Counted from the first letter of the stretch, positions 1-7,130 are shown. The stretch is 8,598 bases of DNA from an uncultured Ruminococcus sp. (GCA_900545125.1 UQXS01000103.1:1-8598); one strand, 5' to 3'. A program made the numbers and translations. Notes: generated by a model from the letters alone, not told the origin.

Positions 1-960
1 AGATTCGCAGAAGAAGGTGTTGTAGTATTTAACACACCTGGTGCAAATGCTAACGCTGTTAAGGAACTTGCAATATGCGCTCTTCTCCTTGCTTCCAGAA
101 AAATTACAGAGGCTGCTGCATGGGCTGCTTCGCTCAAGGGCACACCTGATGCTCCCAAGACAGTTGAGGGCGGCAAGGCTAAATTTGCAGGTCCTGAAAT
201 AAAGGGCAAAACACTTGGTATCATCGGTCTCGGTGCTATCGGCGGTCAGATTGCAAACGCTGCCGAAGCTCTCGGAATGAAAGTTATCGGCTATGATCCG
301 TACCTTTCTATTGGTGCTGCTCTTCACCTTGATCCTACAACAAAGGTAGTTTCCGATATCAACGATATCTATAAGAACAGCGACTATATCACCATTCATA
401 TGCCCTATACTCCCCAGACAAAAAACACAATTGATGCAGAGCAGATCGCAATGATGAAAGACGGCGTCCGCATCATAAATCTTGCAAGAGGCGAGCTTAT
501 CAACAGCCAGGCAGTTGTTGACGCTATTGTTGCCGGAAAAGTTTCAAAGTACGTTACAGACTTTGCTGATGATATTGTTCTTGGCGTTGATAATATCATC
601 GTTCTCCCCCACCTCGGAGCTTCTACTCCTGAGAGCGAAGACAACTGCGCAGTTATGGCTGCTCAGGAGCTTATCGACTACATTGAGAACGGAAACATCA
701 AGAACAGCGTAAATCTTCCCAACGCTTCCATGAACGCAGTCGGCACAAAGATCTGCGTTATCCACAAGAACGTACCTACAACTATTGCATCTATCACGAC
801 TGCTGTAGGCAACGAAGGAATCAACATTGAGAACATGGTAAATGCAAGCAAGAAAGATTTCGCTTACACCATGCTCGATGTTACAGGTGATATTCCTGCT
901 TCTGTTGAGGGCAAGATCAATGCTGTTGACGGTGTTATCAGAGTAAGAATCATAAAGTAA
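1..960 (+). CDS. serA: D-3-phosphoglycerate dehydrogenase with ACT domain, 5'-truncated
   Basis: This enzyme oxidises 3-phosphoglycerate to 3-phosphohydroxypyruvate with NAD+, the first committed step of serine synthesis, in the cytoplasm. The reading frame is open from base 1, so the true start lies upstream; 319 codons are visible, and by comparison with roughly 390-residue clostridial SerA about 70 residues are missing. The ATG at 277 is internal. Visible landmarks are the Rossmann motif GLGAIG at 226-243, the active-site Arg in NLARGE (487-489) and the active-site His in PHLGAST (610-612). The last ~75 residues (from NLPNAS) form a small ACT-like domain, usually a serine-sensing regulatory site. 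The usual DVF..EP loop before the His is replaced by a shorter TDFADD stretch, so the usual catalytic Glu is not obvious. A terminator follows directly. Another D-2-hydroxyacid dehydrogenase is possible, but the ACT domain favours SerA. Confidence 0.92.
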   Translation, partial: RFAEEGVVVFNTPGANANAVKELAICALLLASRKITEAAAWAASLKGTPDAPKTVEGGKAKFAGPEIKGKTLGIIGLGAIGGQIANAAEALGMKVIGYDPYLSIGAALHLDPTTKVVSDINDIYKNSDYITIHMPYTPQTKNTIDAEQIAMMKDGVRIINLARGELINSQAVVDAIVAGKVSKYVTDFADDIVLGVDNIIVLPHLGASTPESEDNCAVMAAQELIDYIENGNIKNSVNLPNASMNAVGTKICVIHKNVPTTIASITTAVGNEGINIENMVNASKKDFAYTMLDVTGDIPASVEGKINAVDGVIRVRIIK

Positions 961-981
961 TTTTATTTGATACGAGTTCAG

Positions 982-1013
982 AATCTGCCGGGTTTATCTC
1001 CGGCAGATTTTTT
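982..1013 (+). terminator. Intrinsic terminator after serA
   Basis: A perfect 10-bp stem (982-991 with 1000-1009, core ATCTGCCGG/CCGGCAGAT) encloses an 8-nt loop and ends in a run of six T (1008-1013). It begins 21 bp past the serA stop codon and separates serA from the trkAH unit. Confidence 0.93.
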
Positions 1014-1026
1014 GTATATTAATACC

Positions 1027-1055
1027 TTGACAAACTTTGCCGGCGGGGTTATAAT
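1027..1055 (+). promoter_or_regulatory. Housekeeping sigma-factor promoter for trkA
   Basis: A perfect -35 box TTGACA (1027-1032) and a perfect -10 box TATAAT (1050-1055) are separated by exactly 17 bp. Transcription would start near 1062 and give a leader of about 60 nt before trkA. It lies 13 bp behind the T-run of the serA terminator. No operator or riboswitch-like fold was recognised in the leader. Confidence 0.88.
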
Positions 1056-1122
1056 TAAAATGAGATATTATATACACGCATTATGCAAAAATTATATAGT
1101 GCATTAAACAGACGGAGGACAT

Positions 1123-2481
1123 ATGGATATTATCATAGTAGGCTGCGGAAAGGTAGGATACGCCCTGGCGGAAGTCCTCAGCAGCGAACACAATATTACC
1201 GTTATCGATCTCAGCGAGGATAAAATAAACTCGGTAACAAACGACTGCGACGTAATGGGAATAGTAGGAAACGGTCTTCACACGGATATCCTTGATGAAG
1301 CTAAAGTAGACAAAACAGGAATTTTCATAGCCGTTACAAATTCTGATGAAGTAAATATTCTTTCCTGCCTTATTGCAAGAAAAATGGGAGCTCGCCACTG
1401 TGTTTCAAGGGTGCGCAGTCCCGGATTCGGCAAGCAAATCGTTTTCATGCGTGAAGAACTCGGCATAAGCATGATGGTCAACCCCGATTTCAATGCAGCC
1501 AACGAAATTGCAAAGGTTCTTCGATATCCAGAAGCTATCAACATTGAATCATTTGCAAAAGGACAGGTAGATCTGGCAGAAATCAGGATAACATCCGGCA
1601 GCATACTTGATAACATTGCCCTCAGCCAGCTCTCCAGACGTCTCAGGCTGGATGTTCTCATCTGTGCCGTTCAGAGAAACGATGAACTTATAATCCCCAA
1701 CGGCAACTTCGTCCTGAGAGCCGGGGATAAAATCCATATAACGGCTTCACACAGCGCAATGGTAAAGTTTTTCAGAAGCATCAGTGCGGCGTACAGAGAA
1801 AAACGTGTGAAATCCGTTGTGCTTATAGGCGGCGGACGTGTAGCTTATCATCTTTCAAAACAGCTCATTGAAATGGGCGTGAAAGTAAAGATAATAGAGA
1901 TAGACGAACAGCGCTGCCTTGAACTGAGTGAGAATCTCAATAAAGTAAATATATCATGCGCTGACGGCACGGATCACGATCTGCTAAGGGAAGAAAGAGT
2001 CTATGACGCCGATGCTGTCGTAACACTGACAGGCATCGACGAGGAAAATATCCTGCTTTCGCTCCTTGCCAAGAAAAACGGTGTGAAAAAGGTCGTCACA
2101 AAGGTAAACCGTATGTCGCTGATACAGCTTTCCGATACGCTCAATCTTGACAGCATCGTTTCACCAAAATCAATTACCGTAAACCAGATTCTTCAGTATG
2201 TAAGAGCAAAGCAGAATTCTCTCGGAAACAATGTCACAACACTGTACAGACTGGTTGGCGACCGTCTGGAAGCTATCGAATTTATTGTCAGAGATAAAAA
2301 GGATTATGTAGGAGTTCCGCTGAAAAAACTCAAGATACGCAGCGGCATACTCATTGCAAGCATAGTCAGAGGAAACGAACTTATTATCCCCAGAGGCGAC
2401 GACTGCTTACAGTTAAACGACAGCGTTGTCGTTGTCACCACAAGCAAAGGTTTCCATGATCTGAGCAACATTTTTGACTAA
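1123..2481 (+). CDS. trkA: Trk potassium uptake system NAD-binding subunit TrkA
   Basis: TrkA is the cytoplasmic regulatory subunit that binds NAD(H) or other nucleotides and gates the TrkH potassium pore. The 452 residues have the duplicated TrkA layout: RCK_N1 (about 1-135) with Rossmann motif GCGKVG at 7-12 and acidic D29 closing strand 2; RCK_C1 (about 140-220); RCK_N2 (about 230-350) with the variant motif GGGRVA at 236-241 and acidic E259/D261; and RCK_C2 (about 370-452). The length is typical of double-RCK TrkA and about twice that of single-RCK KtrA. The ATG at 1123 follows GGAGG (1114-1118) by 4 nt. No signal peptide or membrane segment is seen. trkH begins 19 bp after the stop, so the two form an operon behind the promoter at 1027. 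The last Gly of the second motif is Ala, so the two sites may differ in ligand affinity (inference). Confidence 0.95.
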   Translation: MDIIIVGCGKVGYALAEVLSSEHNITVIDLSEDKINSVTNDCDVMGIVGNGLHTDILDEAKVDKTGIFIAVTNSDEVNILSCLIARKMGARHCVSRVRSPGFGKQIVFMREELGISMMVNPDFNAANEIAKVLRYPEAINIESFAKGQVDLAEIRITSGSILDNIALSQLSRRLRLDVLICAVQRNDELIIPNGNFVLRAGDKIHITASHSAMVKFFRSISAAYREKRVKSVVLIGGGRVAYHLSKQLIEMGVKVKIIEIDEQRCLELSENLNKVNISCADGTDHDLLREERVYDADAVVTLTGIDEENILLSLLAKKNGVKKVVTKVNRMSLIQLSDTLNLDSIVSPKSITVNQILQYVRAKQNSLGNNVTTLYRLVGDRLEAIEFIVRDKKDYVGVPLKKLKIRSGILIASIVRGNELIIPRGDDCLQLNDSVVVVTTSKGFHDLSNIFD

Positions 2482-2496
2482 AGGAGCAGCCGGAAG
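2481..2496 (+). promoter_or_regulatory. Ribosome binding region that decides the trkH start
   Basis: AAGGAG (2481-2486) lies 14 nt before the ATG at 2501, and a second purine block GGAAG (2492-2496) lies 4 nt before it. Both lie downstream of the alternative TTG start at 2474, so they can only serve the ATG. The first block overlaps the last base of the trkA stop codon, which suggests translational coupling. Confidence 0.6.
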
Positions 2497-2500
2497 TACA

Positions 2501-3937
2501 ATGAATTACCGAATGATAATATACGTAATGGGACAGATCTCAAAGGTAGTCGGGCTTGCAATGCTCCTGCCTGTTCTGGTTGGATTCATTTACGGCGAAA
2601 CGCACATTATCGCCTCTTTCGGGATCCCCATTCTTATTCTTCTTATTCCCGGTTTTGCTGTAACAATAAAAAAGCCAAAAGACAATTCCGTCTACTCCAT
2701 GGAAGGATTTATAAGCGTTGCCGCTTCATGGGTCGTAGTATCCGCCGTATGTGCGCTTCCTTTTGTAATATCCGGCGATATTCCCAACTACGTAGATGCT
2801 CTTTTTGAAACAGTTTCCGGATTTACAACTACCGGTTCGTCAATATTGGGCAATGTAGAGGAACTTTCCAGAGCCTCGCTTTTCTGGCGTTCATTCACCC
2901 ACTGGCTGGGTGGTATGGGAATAATCATGATCGTTCTTGCCATTATGTCCAGCAACGATTCACGAGCCATGCACATGATGCGTGCCGAATGTCCCGGACC
3001 GAAAGTCGGACGGCTTGTATCAAAATCAGGCAATTCCGCAAGAATCCTCTACGGAATATATATTGTCCTTACAGTCATTGAGATAATTATGCTGCTGTTC
3101 GGCGGACTTTCCTTTTACGATGCTGTTGTTCATACATTTTCATCAGCAGGAACAGGCGGCTTTTCGATTTACGGCAACAGCATAGCACATTACAACAGTC
3201 TCTATGTTGAAATGGTGATCGCCGTTTTCATTATTATTTTCGGCGTAAACTTCAACCTTTATTATTATCTGCTTATACGCCGTTTTTCAATGGTATTCAA
3301 AAATGAGGAACTGAGGACTTATCTTGGAATAATCCTGACGGTTACGCTGCTTATCGCTTTAAACATAAGGGATATATACAGCGGATTCCTTGAATCACTG
3401 AGATATTCATTCTTCATGACCGCTTCTACGATAACTTCAACGGGATTTTCCGTCATTGATACAAACACATGGCCTGTTTTCTCTCAGACACTGCTGCTGA
3501 TGATTATGTTTATCGGATCGTGTGCCAGTTCGACCGGAGGCGGATTAAAGGTATCCCGTGTCATTATAATGTTCAAGGCAGGCGTCAAAGAACTCAAATA
3601 TATCATAAATCCACGTTCGGTGTCATCAGTAAAAATGGACGGAAAGCCTGTAGAAAGAGACGTTGTCCGTGGTGTTACGTCTTATTTTATAATTTATATC
3701 CTGCTGATGTTTGCTTCAATACTTCTTGTCACTCTTGACAGATTCACAATTGAGGAATCCGCTTCGGCAGTAATCACAACCATGAACAATATCGGATTCG
3801 GAGTCGGCACTTTTGGTTCGGCAGGAAATTTCGGAGGAATGTCATCATTCTCAAAAATCGTTCTCTGCTTCGATATGCTGATAGGCCGTCTTGAAATATA
3901 TCCGATCATACTGCTTTTAGCAGTCAAAAGAAAATAA
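2501..3937 (+). CDS. trkH: Trk potassium uptake system membrane pore TrkH
   Basis: TrkH is the membrane pore through which potassium enters; TrkA binds its inner face. The 478-residue protein is highly hydrophobic and shows the four pore-loop pattern of the SKT superfamily. Filter segments are TTTGSS (109-114), SAGTGGFS (215-222), TSTGFS (312-317) and NNIGFGVG (429-436), each with the expected central Gly. The family motifs HWLGGMG (134-140), SSTGGG (343-348) and C-terminal GRLEIYP (462-468) are also present. About ten membrane helices can be drawn, and no residue looks lost. The ATG at 2501 was preferred to the TTG at 2474 because TrkH proteins typically begin close to MNYR followed by the first helix, and because the ribosome binding bases lie between the two. 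It is the second gene of the trkAH operon. The next gene starts after only 47 bp. Confidence 0.95.
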   Translation: MNYRMIIYVMGQISKVVGLAMLLPVLVGFIYGETHIIASFGIPILILLIPGFAVTIKKPKDNSVYSMEGFISVAASWVVVSAVCALPFVISGDIPNYVDALFETVSGFTTTGSSILGNVEELSRASLFWRSFTHWLGGMGIIMIVLAIMSSNDSRAMHMMRAECPGPKVGRLVSKSGNSARILYGIYIVLTVIEIIMLLFGGLSFYDAVVHTFSSAGTGGFSIYGNSIAHYNSLYVEMVIAVFIIIFGVNFNLYYYLLIRRFSMVFKNEELRTYLGIILTVTLLIALNIRDIYSGFLESLRYSFFMTASTITSTGFSVIDTNTWPVFSQTLLLMIMFIGSCASSTGGGLKVSRVIIMFKAGVKELKYIINPRSVSSVKMDGKPVERDVVRGVTSYFIIYILLMFASILLVTLDRFTIEESASAVITTMNNIGFGVGTFGSAGNFGGMSSFSKIVLCFDMLIGRLEIYPIILLLAVKRK

Positions 3938-3984
3938 ACCGGAAAATGATTTCCCACAACTTTTAAAAAACGGAGGTTTTACAA

Positions 3985-5721
3985 ATGAAAGTCGGACACA
4001 ACAAAATCGCTGCACTTTTTACCAGCCTGCTCCTCACACTTATGTGTATAATTCCCGGAACGGCAGAAGCAGTGTCCCAGATAATTCCCGAACACAACAC
4101 AGCCTCATCTTCCCGTACAACATGGTACGTCGTTTCAGAAACGGCAAGCCCCGGATCAGACGTTCAGGTAAATATAGTTGTACGCAACCCCATTGCCCTC
4201 AGTCAGATAAACGATGTCGGAATCACCGTATCCTCGCCTATCCAGATCACAGGCATATCTTCGACCTGCCCGGCATATGATGCAACCATATCATCAAATA
4301 TCAGCGGAAATACCATCATGTTTGACGTAAACGGTTCTACAAGTGCTTCCGGCGGTGCGGATAAGAGTACAATTTTTTCAGTGTTCTTCCATGTTCCGGA
4401 CGGATGCGCTAACGGCGATTACGATGTAAAATGGATATCCAACGATACGACTGCTTTTGAAACTAACGGTCAGGCATACTTCCCTATCTTCAGGGACGGA
4501 AGAATCACTGTTGCAGGCGGTGCTTCACAGACTACCTCAACACGAATGACACTCCCTCCCCCGAAAACCACTTCTCATTCCACCACCACTACAACAACGA
4601 CAACTACCACAACGACGACTACCACAACTACCACCACCACTACTACTACGGATGCACGATTCACTGCCAGACTTGAAATTGCCTCACTGCCATACAAAAC
4701 GGAATACTATGCAGGCGAACAATTTGATCCGTCCGGACTCACCCTGAATGCTTATCATATAAAGAACGGACAAACCGAGCTGGTTCACTACAACGACCTT
4801 TTCACCGATAATACCGACAGGTACTCTGTCAGCGGATTTGACACTTCATATGTGCATTCATGCCGGATAACCGTAACCTACTGGATATACAATGATGTTC
4901 TTTCAGAATGGGTAAGCGCCAATGATTATTTCTATATAAATATAAAAGATCCGCCGCTGACTACAGCTACAACAACCTCATCAACTACTTCCACCACGAC
5001 TACCTCAGCGGATACCACTACAACTACTTCATCTACAACCACGTCCACGACAACGTCCACAACTACTTCCACAACTACGTCCACAACCACATCCACTACA
5101 GATGATACCACTACAACTACTTCATCTGCATCTACAACCACGACAACTGCCACTTCGACATCTACTACAACCACTACAACGCTCCCCCACGATAAGCCTT
5201 ATATCATTATCAATCAGCCTGATCCGAGTCAGCTTTATGTCGGAAACACTTTCACTCTCAGCTACGATTTCTCAGACAGAAACGAATTTGACAACAATGT
5301 ATGGCTGACTTTCAGCAACTGGAACGTCGCAAGTATAAACGGCAATCAGTTAACGATTTTTGCTGCCGGAACAGATACACTTACCGTTCATTGCAGCAGT
5401 AAAAGCTACGGCGAGATCACCGCTTCAATTACAATTACAGCCACAGCAAACAAACCGGACAATGATTTTCTTCTCGGCGACGTTACAAAGGACGGAATTA
5501 TAAACGGCTCGGATGCGACCTATGTTTTGCAGGCATATACAAATATAAGCTCCGGACAGGATTCCGGTCTTGACGATATTCAGTTCAGGGCTGCTGATGT
5601 TACAGGCGACGGAATCATAACCGGATCTGACGCAACGTATATCCTGCAATACTATACCGAACTTTCATCAGGCGGTAATAATAAGGACTTTCCGCCTATA
5701 GAAGAGTGGATTAAAAAATGA
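3985..5721 (+). CDS. Secreted dockerin protein with cohesin-like and Ig-like modules; possible adaptor scaffoldin
   Basis: This 578-residue protein appears to be extracellular and modular. A signal peptide (1-29) has a charged start, a hydrophobic core and a likely cut after AEA. Residues ~47-177 resemble a cohesin: a 'SPGSDVQVNI' opening, a hydrophobic strand pattern, 'STIFSVFFHVPDG' and a closing 'RDGRITV'. Then come Thr-rich linker 1 with 23 consecutive Thr (200-222), a Big_3-like Ig module (~224-322, with 'YYAGEQFDPSGL' and 'YSVSGFDTS'), a Ser/Thr linker 2 (~323-401), a second Ig-like module (~405-488, Big_2-like), and a dockerin (~495-566) whose calcium loops begin at D499 and D538. GGAGG (3972-3976) precedes the ATG by 8 nt. 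No catalytic domain is seen, so a structural or adaptor role in a cellulosome-like complex is inferred. The dockerin is near certain, the cohesin call moderate; it could be another beta-sandwich. The next gene follows after 18 bp. Confidence 0.85.
   Translation: MKVGHNKIAALFTSLLLTLMCIIPGTAEAVSQIIPEHNTASSSRTTWYVVSETASPGSDVQVNIVVRNPIALSQINDVGITVSSPIQITGISSTCPAYDATISSNISGNTIMFDVNGSTSASGGADKSTIFSVFFHVPDGCANGDYDVKWISNDTTAFETNGQAYFPIFRDGRITVAGGASQTTSTRMTLPPPKTTSHSTTTTTTTTTTTTTTTTTTTTTTTDARFTARLEIASLPYKTEYYAGEQFDPSGLTLNAYHIKNGQTELVHYNDLFTDNTDRYSVSGFDTSYVHSCRITVTYWIYNDVLSEWVSANDYFYINIKDPPLTTATTTSSTTSTTTTSADTTTTTSSTTTSTTTSTTTSTTTSTTTSTTDDTTTTTSSASTTTTTATSTSTTTTTTLPHDKPYIIINQPDPSQLYVGNTFTLSYDFSDRNEFDNNVWLTFSNWNVASINGNQLTIFAAGTDTLTVHCSSKSYGEITASITITATANKPDNDFLLGDVTKDGIINGSDATYVLQAYTNISSGQDSGLDDIQFRAADVTGDGIITGSDATYILQYYTELSSGGNNKDFPPIEEWIKK
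4582..4650 (+). repeat. Poly-threonine tract (23 consecutive Thr codons)
   Basis: Twenty-three ACN codons in a row encode the core of linker 1, between the cohesin-like and first Ig-like modules. All four Thr codons are mixed (7 ACC, 7 ACT, 5 ACA, 4 ACG), so this is a protein-level homopolymer rather than a simple DNA microsatellite. Such linkers are flexible and are commonly glycosylated in cellulosomal proteins. Confidence 0.95.
4951..5187 (+). repeat. Ser/Thr-rich linker with 12-nt tandem units and a 24-bp direct repeat
   Basis: This stretch encodes linker 2 between the two Ig-like modules. At 5044-5091 a 12-nt unit (TCC plus three Thr codons, Ser-Thr-Thr-Thr) repeats four times, followed by a partial fifth. 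A perfect 24-bp direct repeat, encoding DTTTTTSS, occurs at 5011-5034 and 5104-5127 and brackets the tandem block. The pattern suggests expansion by slippage or unequal exchange. Confidence 0.9.
5505..5697 (+). repeat. 193-bp perfect direct repeat, copy 1 (dockerin coding)
   Basis: This segment covers most of the dockerin and the adjoining GGNNKDFPP tail of the first dockerin gene. It is identical base for base, third codon positions included, to 6843-7035 in the next gene, 1338 bp downstream and in the same orientation. Identity stops at both ends with substitutions. Confidence 0.97.
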
Positions 5722-5739
5722 TTTCCGGGAGATAAACTT

Positions 5740-7068
5740 ATGAATATCAAAAAAATTACAGCTTTGCTCCTTGCCGTTACTATTATAGGAGTAAGTTTTC
5801 CGGTTTTTTTGCCTGCTGCGGAAATTCCTGCAATTGCAGGAACTGATGGAACATACGGAAATTACAATATAATAAAATATAATGACCATGTTGAAATTTC
5901 AAAATATACAGGAAATGCCTCAAATGTTACAATTCCGTCCGAAATAGACGGGCTGCCCGTTACGTGTATTGGCAAACTTGCGTTTTTCCATAATAAAAGT
6001 ATTACTACAATAATAATTCCCGATTCTGTCACGAGTATCGAAAATGAAGCGTTTTCCTGCTGCTACAACCTTACTTCAATAACAATTCCTGATTCCGTCA
6101 CAAGTATCGGCTATGAATCGTTCTCACGTACAGGCATTGAATCTATAACGATTCCCGATTCTGTTACATATATTGGCGGCAGAGCATTTTATCCTACTAC
6201 ATGGATCAAAAATAAACAAAAAGAAAATCCGTTAGTAATTGTAAACGATATTCTTATTGACGGAACGACTTGTTCGGGGGATATTACGATCCCTGATAAC
6301 GTTAAGCTTATCGCATACGGGGCGTTCAGCCAATGCAAGAACCTTACTTCGGTCACTATTCCCGATTCTGTTACGAGTATCGAAGGCAACGCATTTGAAT
6401 ACTGCTCAAATCTTGCTTCGATAACGATTCCCGATTCTGTTAAATATATTGGCGGCAGAGCATTCTATGATACTCAATGGCTTAAAAATAAGCAAAAACA
6501 AGATCCATTAGTAATTATAAACGACATTCTTGTTGACGGAACGACTTGTTCCGGAGATGTTATAATCCCCTACTCCATTACAAGCATCAATAGATATGTA
6601 TTTGAACTATCCCATAATCTCACCTCAATAACCATAATGAATCCCGACTGCAGTATCGAAGACCATATGGGTACTATTTCTAATTGGCATGATAACGATA
6701 ACCAATTATATATGTATGACGGCGTTATAAAAGGCTACAGTGGTTCAACCGCCGAAGCGTATGCCAAAAAGTATAATAGAACCTTTGCGGCTCTGGAGCA
6801 GGATTTTACCCTCGGCGATGTCACTCTCGACGGAATCATAACCGGCTCGGATGCGACCTATGTTTTGCAGGCATATACAAATATAAGCTCCGGACAGGAT
6901 TCCGGTCTTGACGATATTCAGTTCAGGGCTGCTGATGTTACAGGCGACGGAATCATAACCGGATCTGACGCAACGTATATCCTGCAATACTATACCGAAC
7001 TTTCATCAGGCGGTAATAATAAGGACTTTCCGCCTTTAGATGAGTGGATAAAAAACAGTCAGAAGTGA
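5740..7068 (+). CDS. Secreted BspA-type leucine-rich-repeat protein with C-terminal dockerin
   Basis: The 442-residue protein begins with a signal peptide (MNIKK, a hydrophobic core to ~24, likely cut near PAA at 27 or AIAG at 34). Residues ~63-319 are LRR_5/BspA-type repeats of about 23 residues, recognised by the recurring ITIPDSVTSI...AF pattern. Two of them carry an inserted hairpin-like segment (W.KNKQK..PLVI.NDIL.DGTTCSGD). A cap follows (~323-352, 'GYSGSTAEAYAKKYN'). The C-terminus is a dockerin with calcium loops starting at D360 and D399. Residues 136-227 and 228-319 are a tandem duplication of 92 residues. GGGAGA (5727-5732) precedes the ATG by 7 nt. The gene starts 18 bp after the previous stop, so the two are probably co-transcribed. 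BspA-type repeats usually mediate binding to proteins or surfaces; no enzyme domain is seen. The ligand is unknown. A cellulosome-attached binding role is inferred from the dockerin. Confidence 0.9.
   Translation: MNIKKITALLLAVTIIGVSFPVFLPAAEIPAIAGTDGTYGNYNIIKYNDHVEISKYTGNASNVTIPSEIDGLPVTCIGKLAFFHNKSITTIIIPDSVTSIENEAFSCCYNLTSITIPDSVTSIGYESFSRTGIESITIPDSVTYIGGRAFYPTTWIKNKQKENPLVIVNDILIDGTTCSGDITIPDNVKLIAYGAFSQCKNLTSVTIPDSVTSIEGNAFEYCSNLASITIPDSVKYIGGRAFYDTQWLKNKQKQDPLVIINDILVDGTTCSGDVIIPYSITSINRYVFELSHNLTSITIMNPDCSIEDHMGTISNWHDNDNQLYMYDGVIKGYSGSTAEAYAKKYNRTFAALEQDFTLGDVTLDGIITGSDATYVLQAYTNISSGQDSGLDDIQFRAADVTGDGIITGSDATYILQYYTELSSGGNNKDFPPLDEWIKNSQK
6145..6696 (+). repeat. Tandem duplication of 276 bp within the LRR gene
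   Basis: Unit 1 (6145-6420) and unit 2 (6421-6696) are exactly in frame at 92 codons, i.e. four 23-residue LRR lengths: one long 46-residue repeat plus two standard ones. The first half is well conserved (shared TATTGGCGGCAGAGCATT and GACGGAACGACTTGTTC). The second half is more diverged, and unit 2 degenerates towards the cap. Confidence 0.85.
6843..7035 (+). repeat. 193-bp perfect direct repeat, copy 2 (dockerin coding)
   Basis: Identical to 5505-5697. It covers most of the dockerin of the LRR protein. Just upstream, the first calcium loop of this copy also shares 18 bp (6828-6845) with its own second loop (6945-6962), a sign of additional exchange between the two halves of the dockerin. 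Confidence 0.97.
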
Positions 7069-7130
7069 AAAATCTGCCAAACTGCTGCTGATTTAACAGC
7101 CCTTTAGTGGAGAAAATAACAAAATATCGT

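Noticed and set aside
277..279. ATG as the start of serA
   Set aside because: Homologous sequence, including the Rossmann glycine motif, continues in frame upstream to base 1, so this Met is internal.
1083..1104. ATGCA/TGCAT inverted repeat in the trkA leader as an operator or riboswitch
   Set aside because: Only 5 bp with an AT-rich 12-nt loop; not distinguishable from chance.
2474..2500. TTG start for trkH giving a 487-residue protein overlapping trkA
   Set aside because: The extra nine residues are polar and unlike TrkH, and the purine-rich ribosome binding bases lie after this TTG and before the ATG at 2501.
3941..3954. Hairpin GGAAA-ATGA-TTTCC as a terminator after trkH
   Set aside because: The stem is only 5 bp, AT-rich and not followed by a T-run; too weak to call.
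4932..5174. Minus-strand ORF encoding a Val-rich protein of 80 residues
   Set aside because: It is the reverse complement of the ACN/TCN linker codons, which read as GTN (Val); low complexity, no ribosome binding site, and opposite to a well-supported gene.
4582..5187. Repeat-rich region considered as a CRISPR array
   Set aside because: The repeats are in-frame Thr/Ser codons without regular unique spacers; it is a protein linker.
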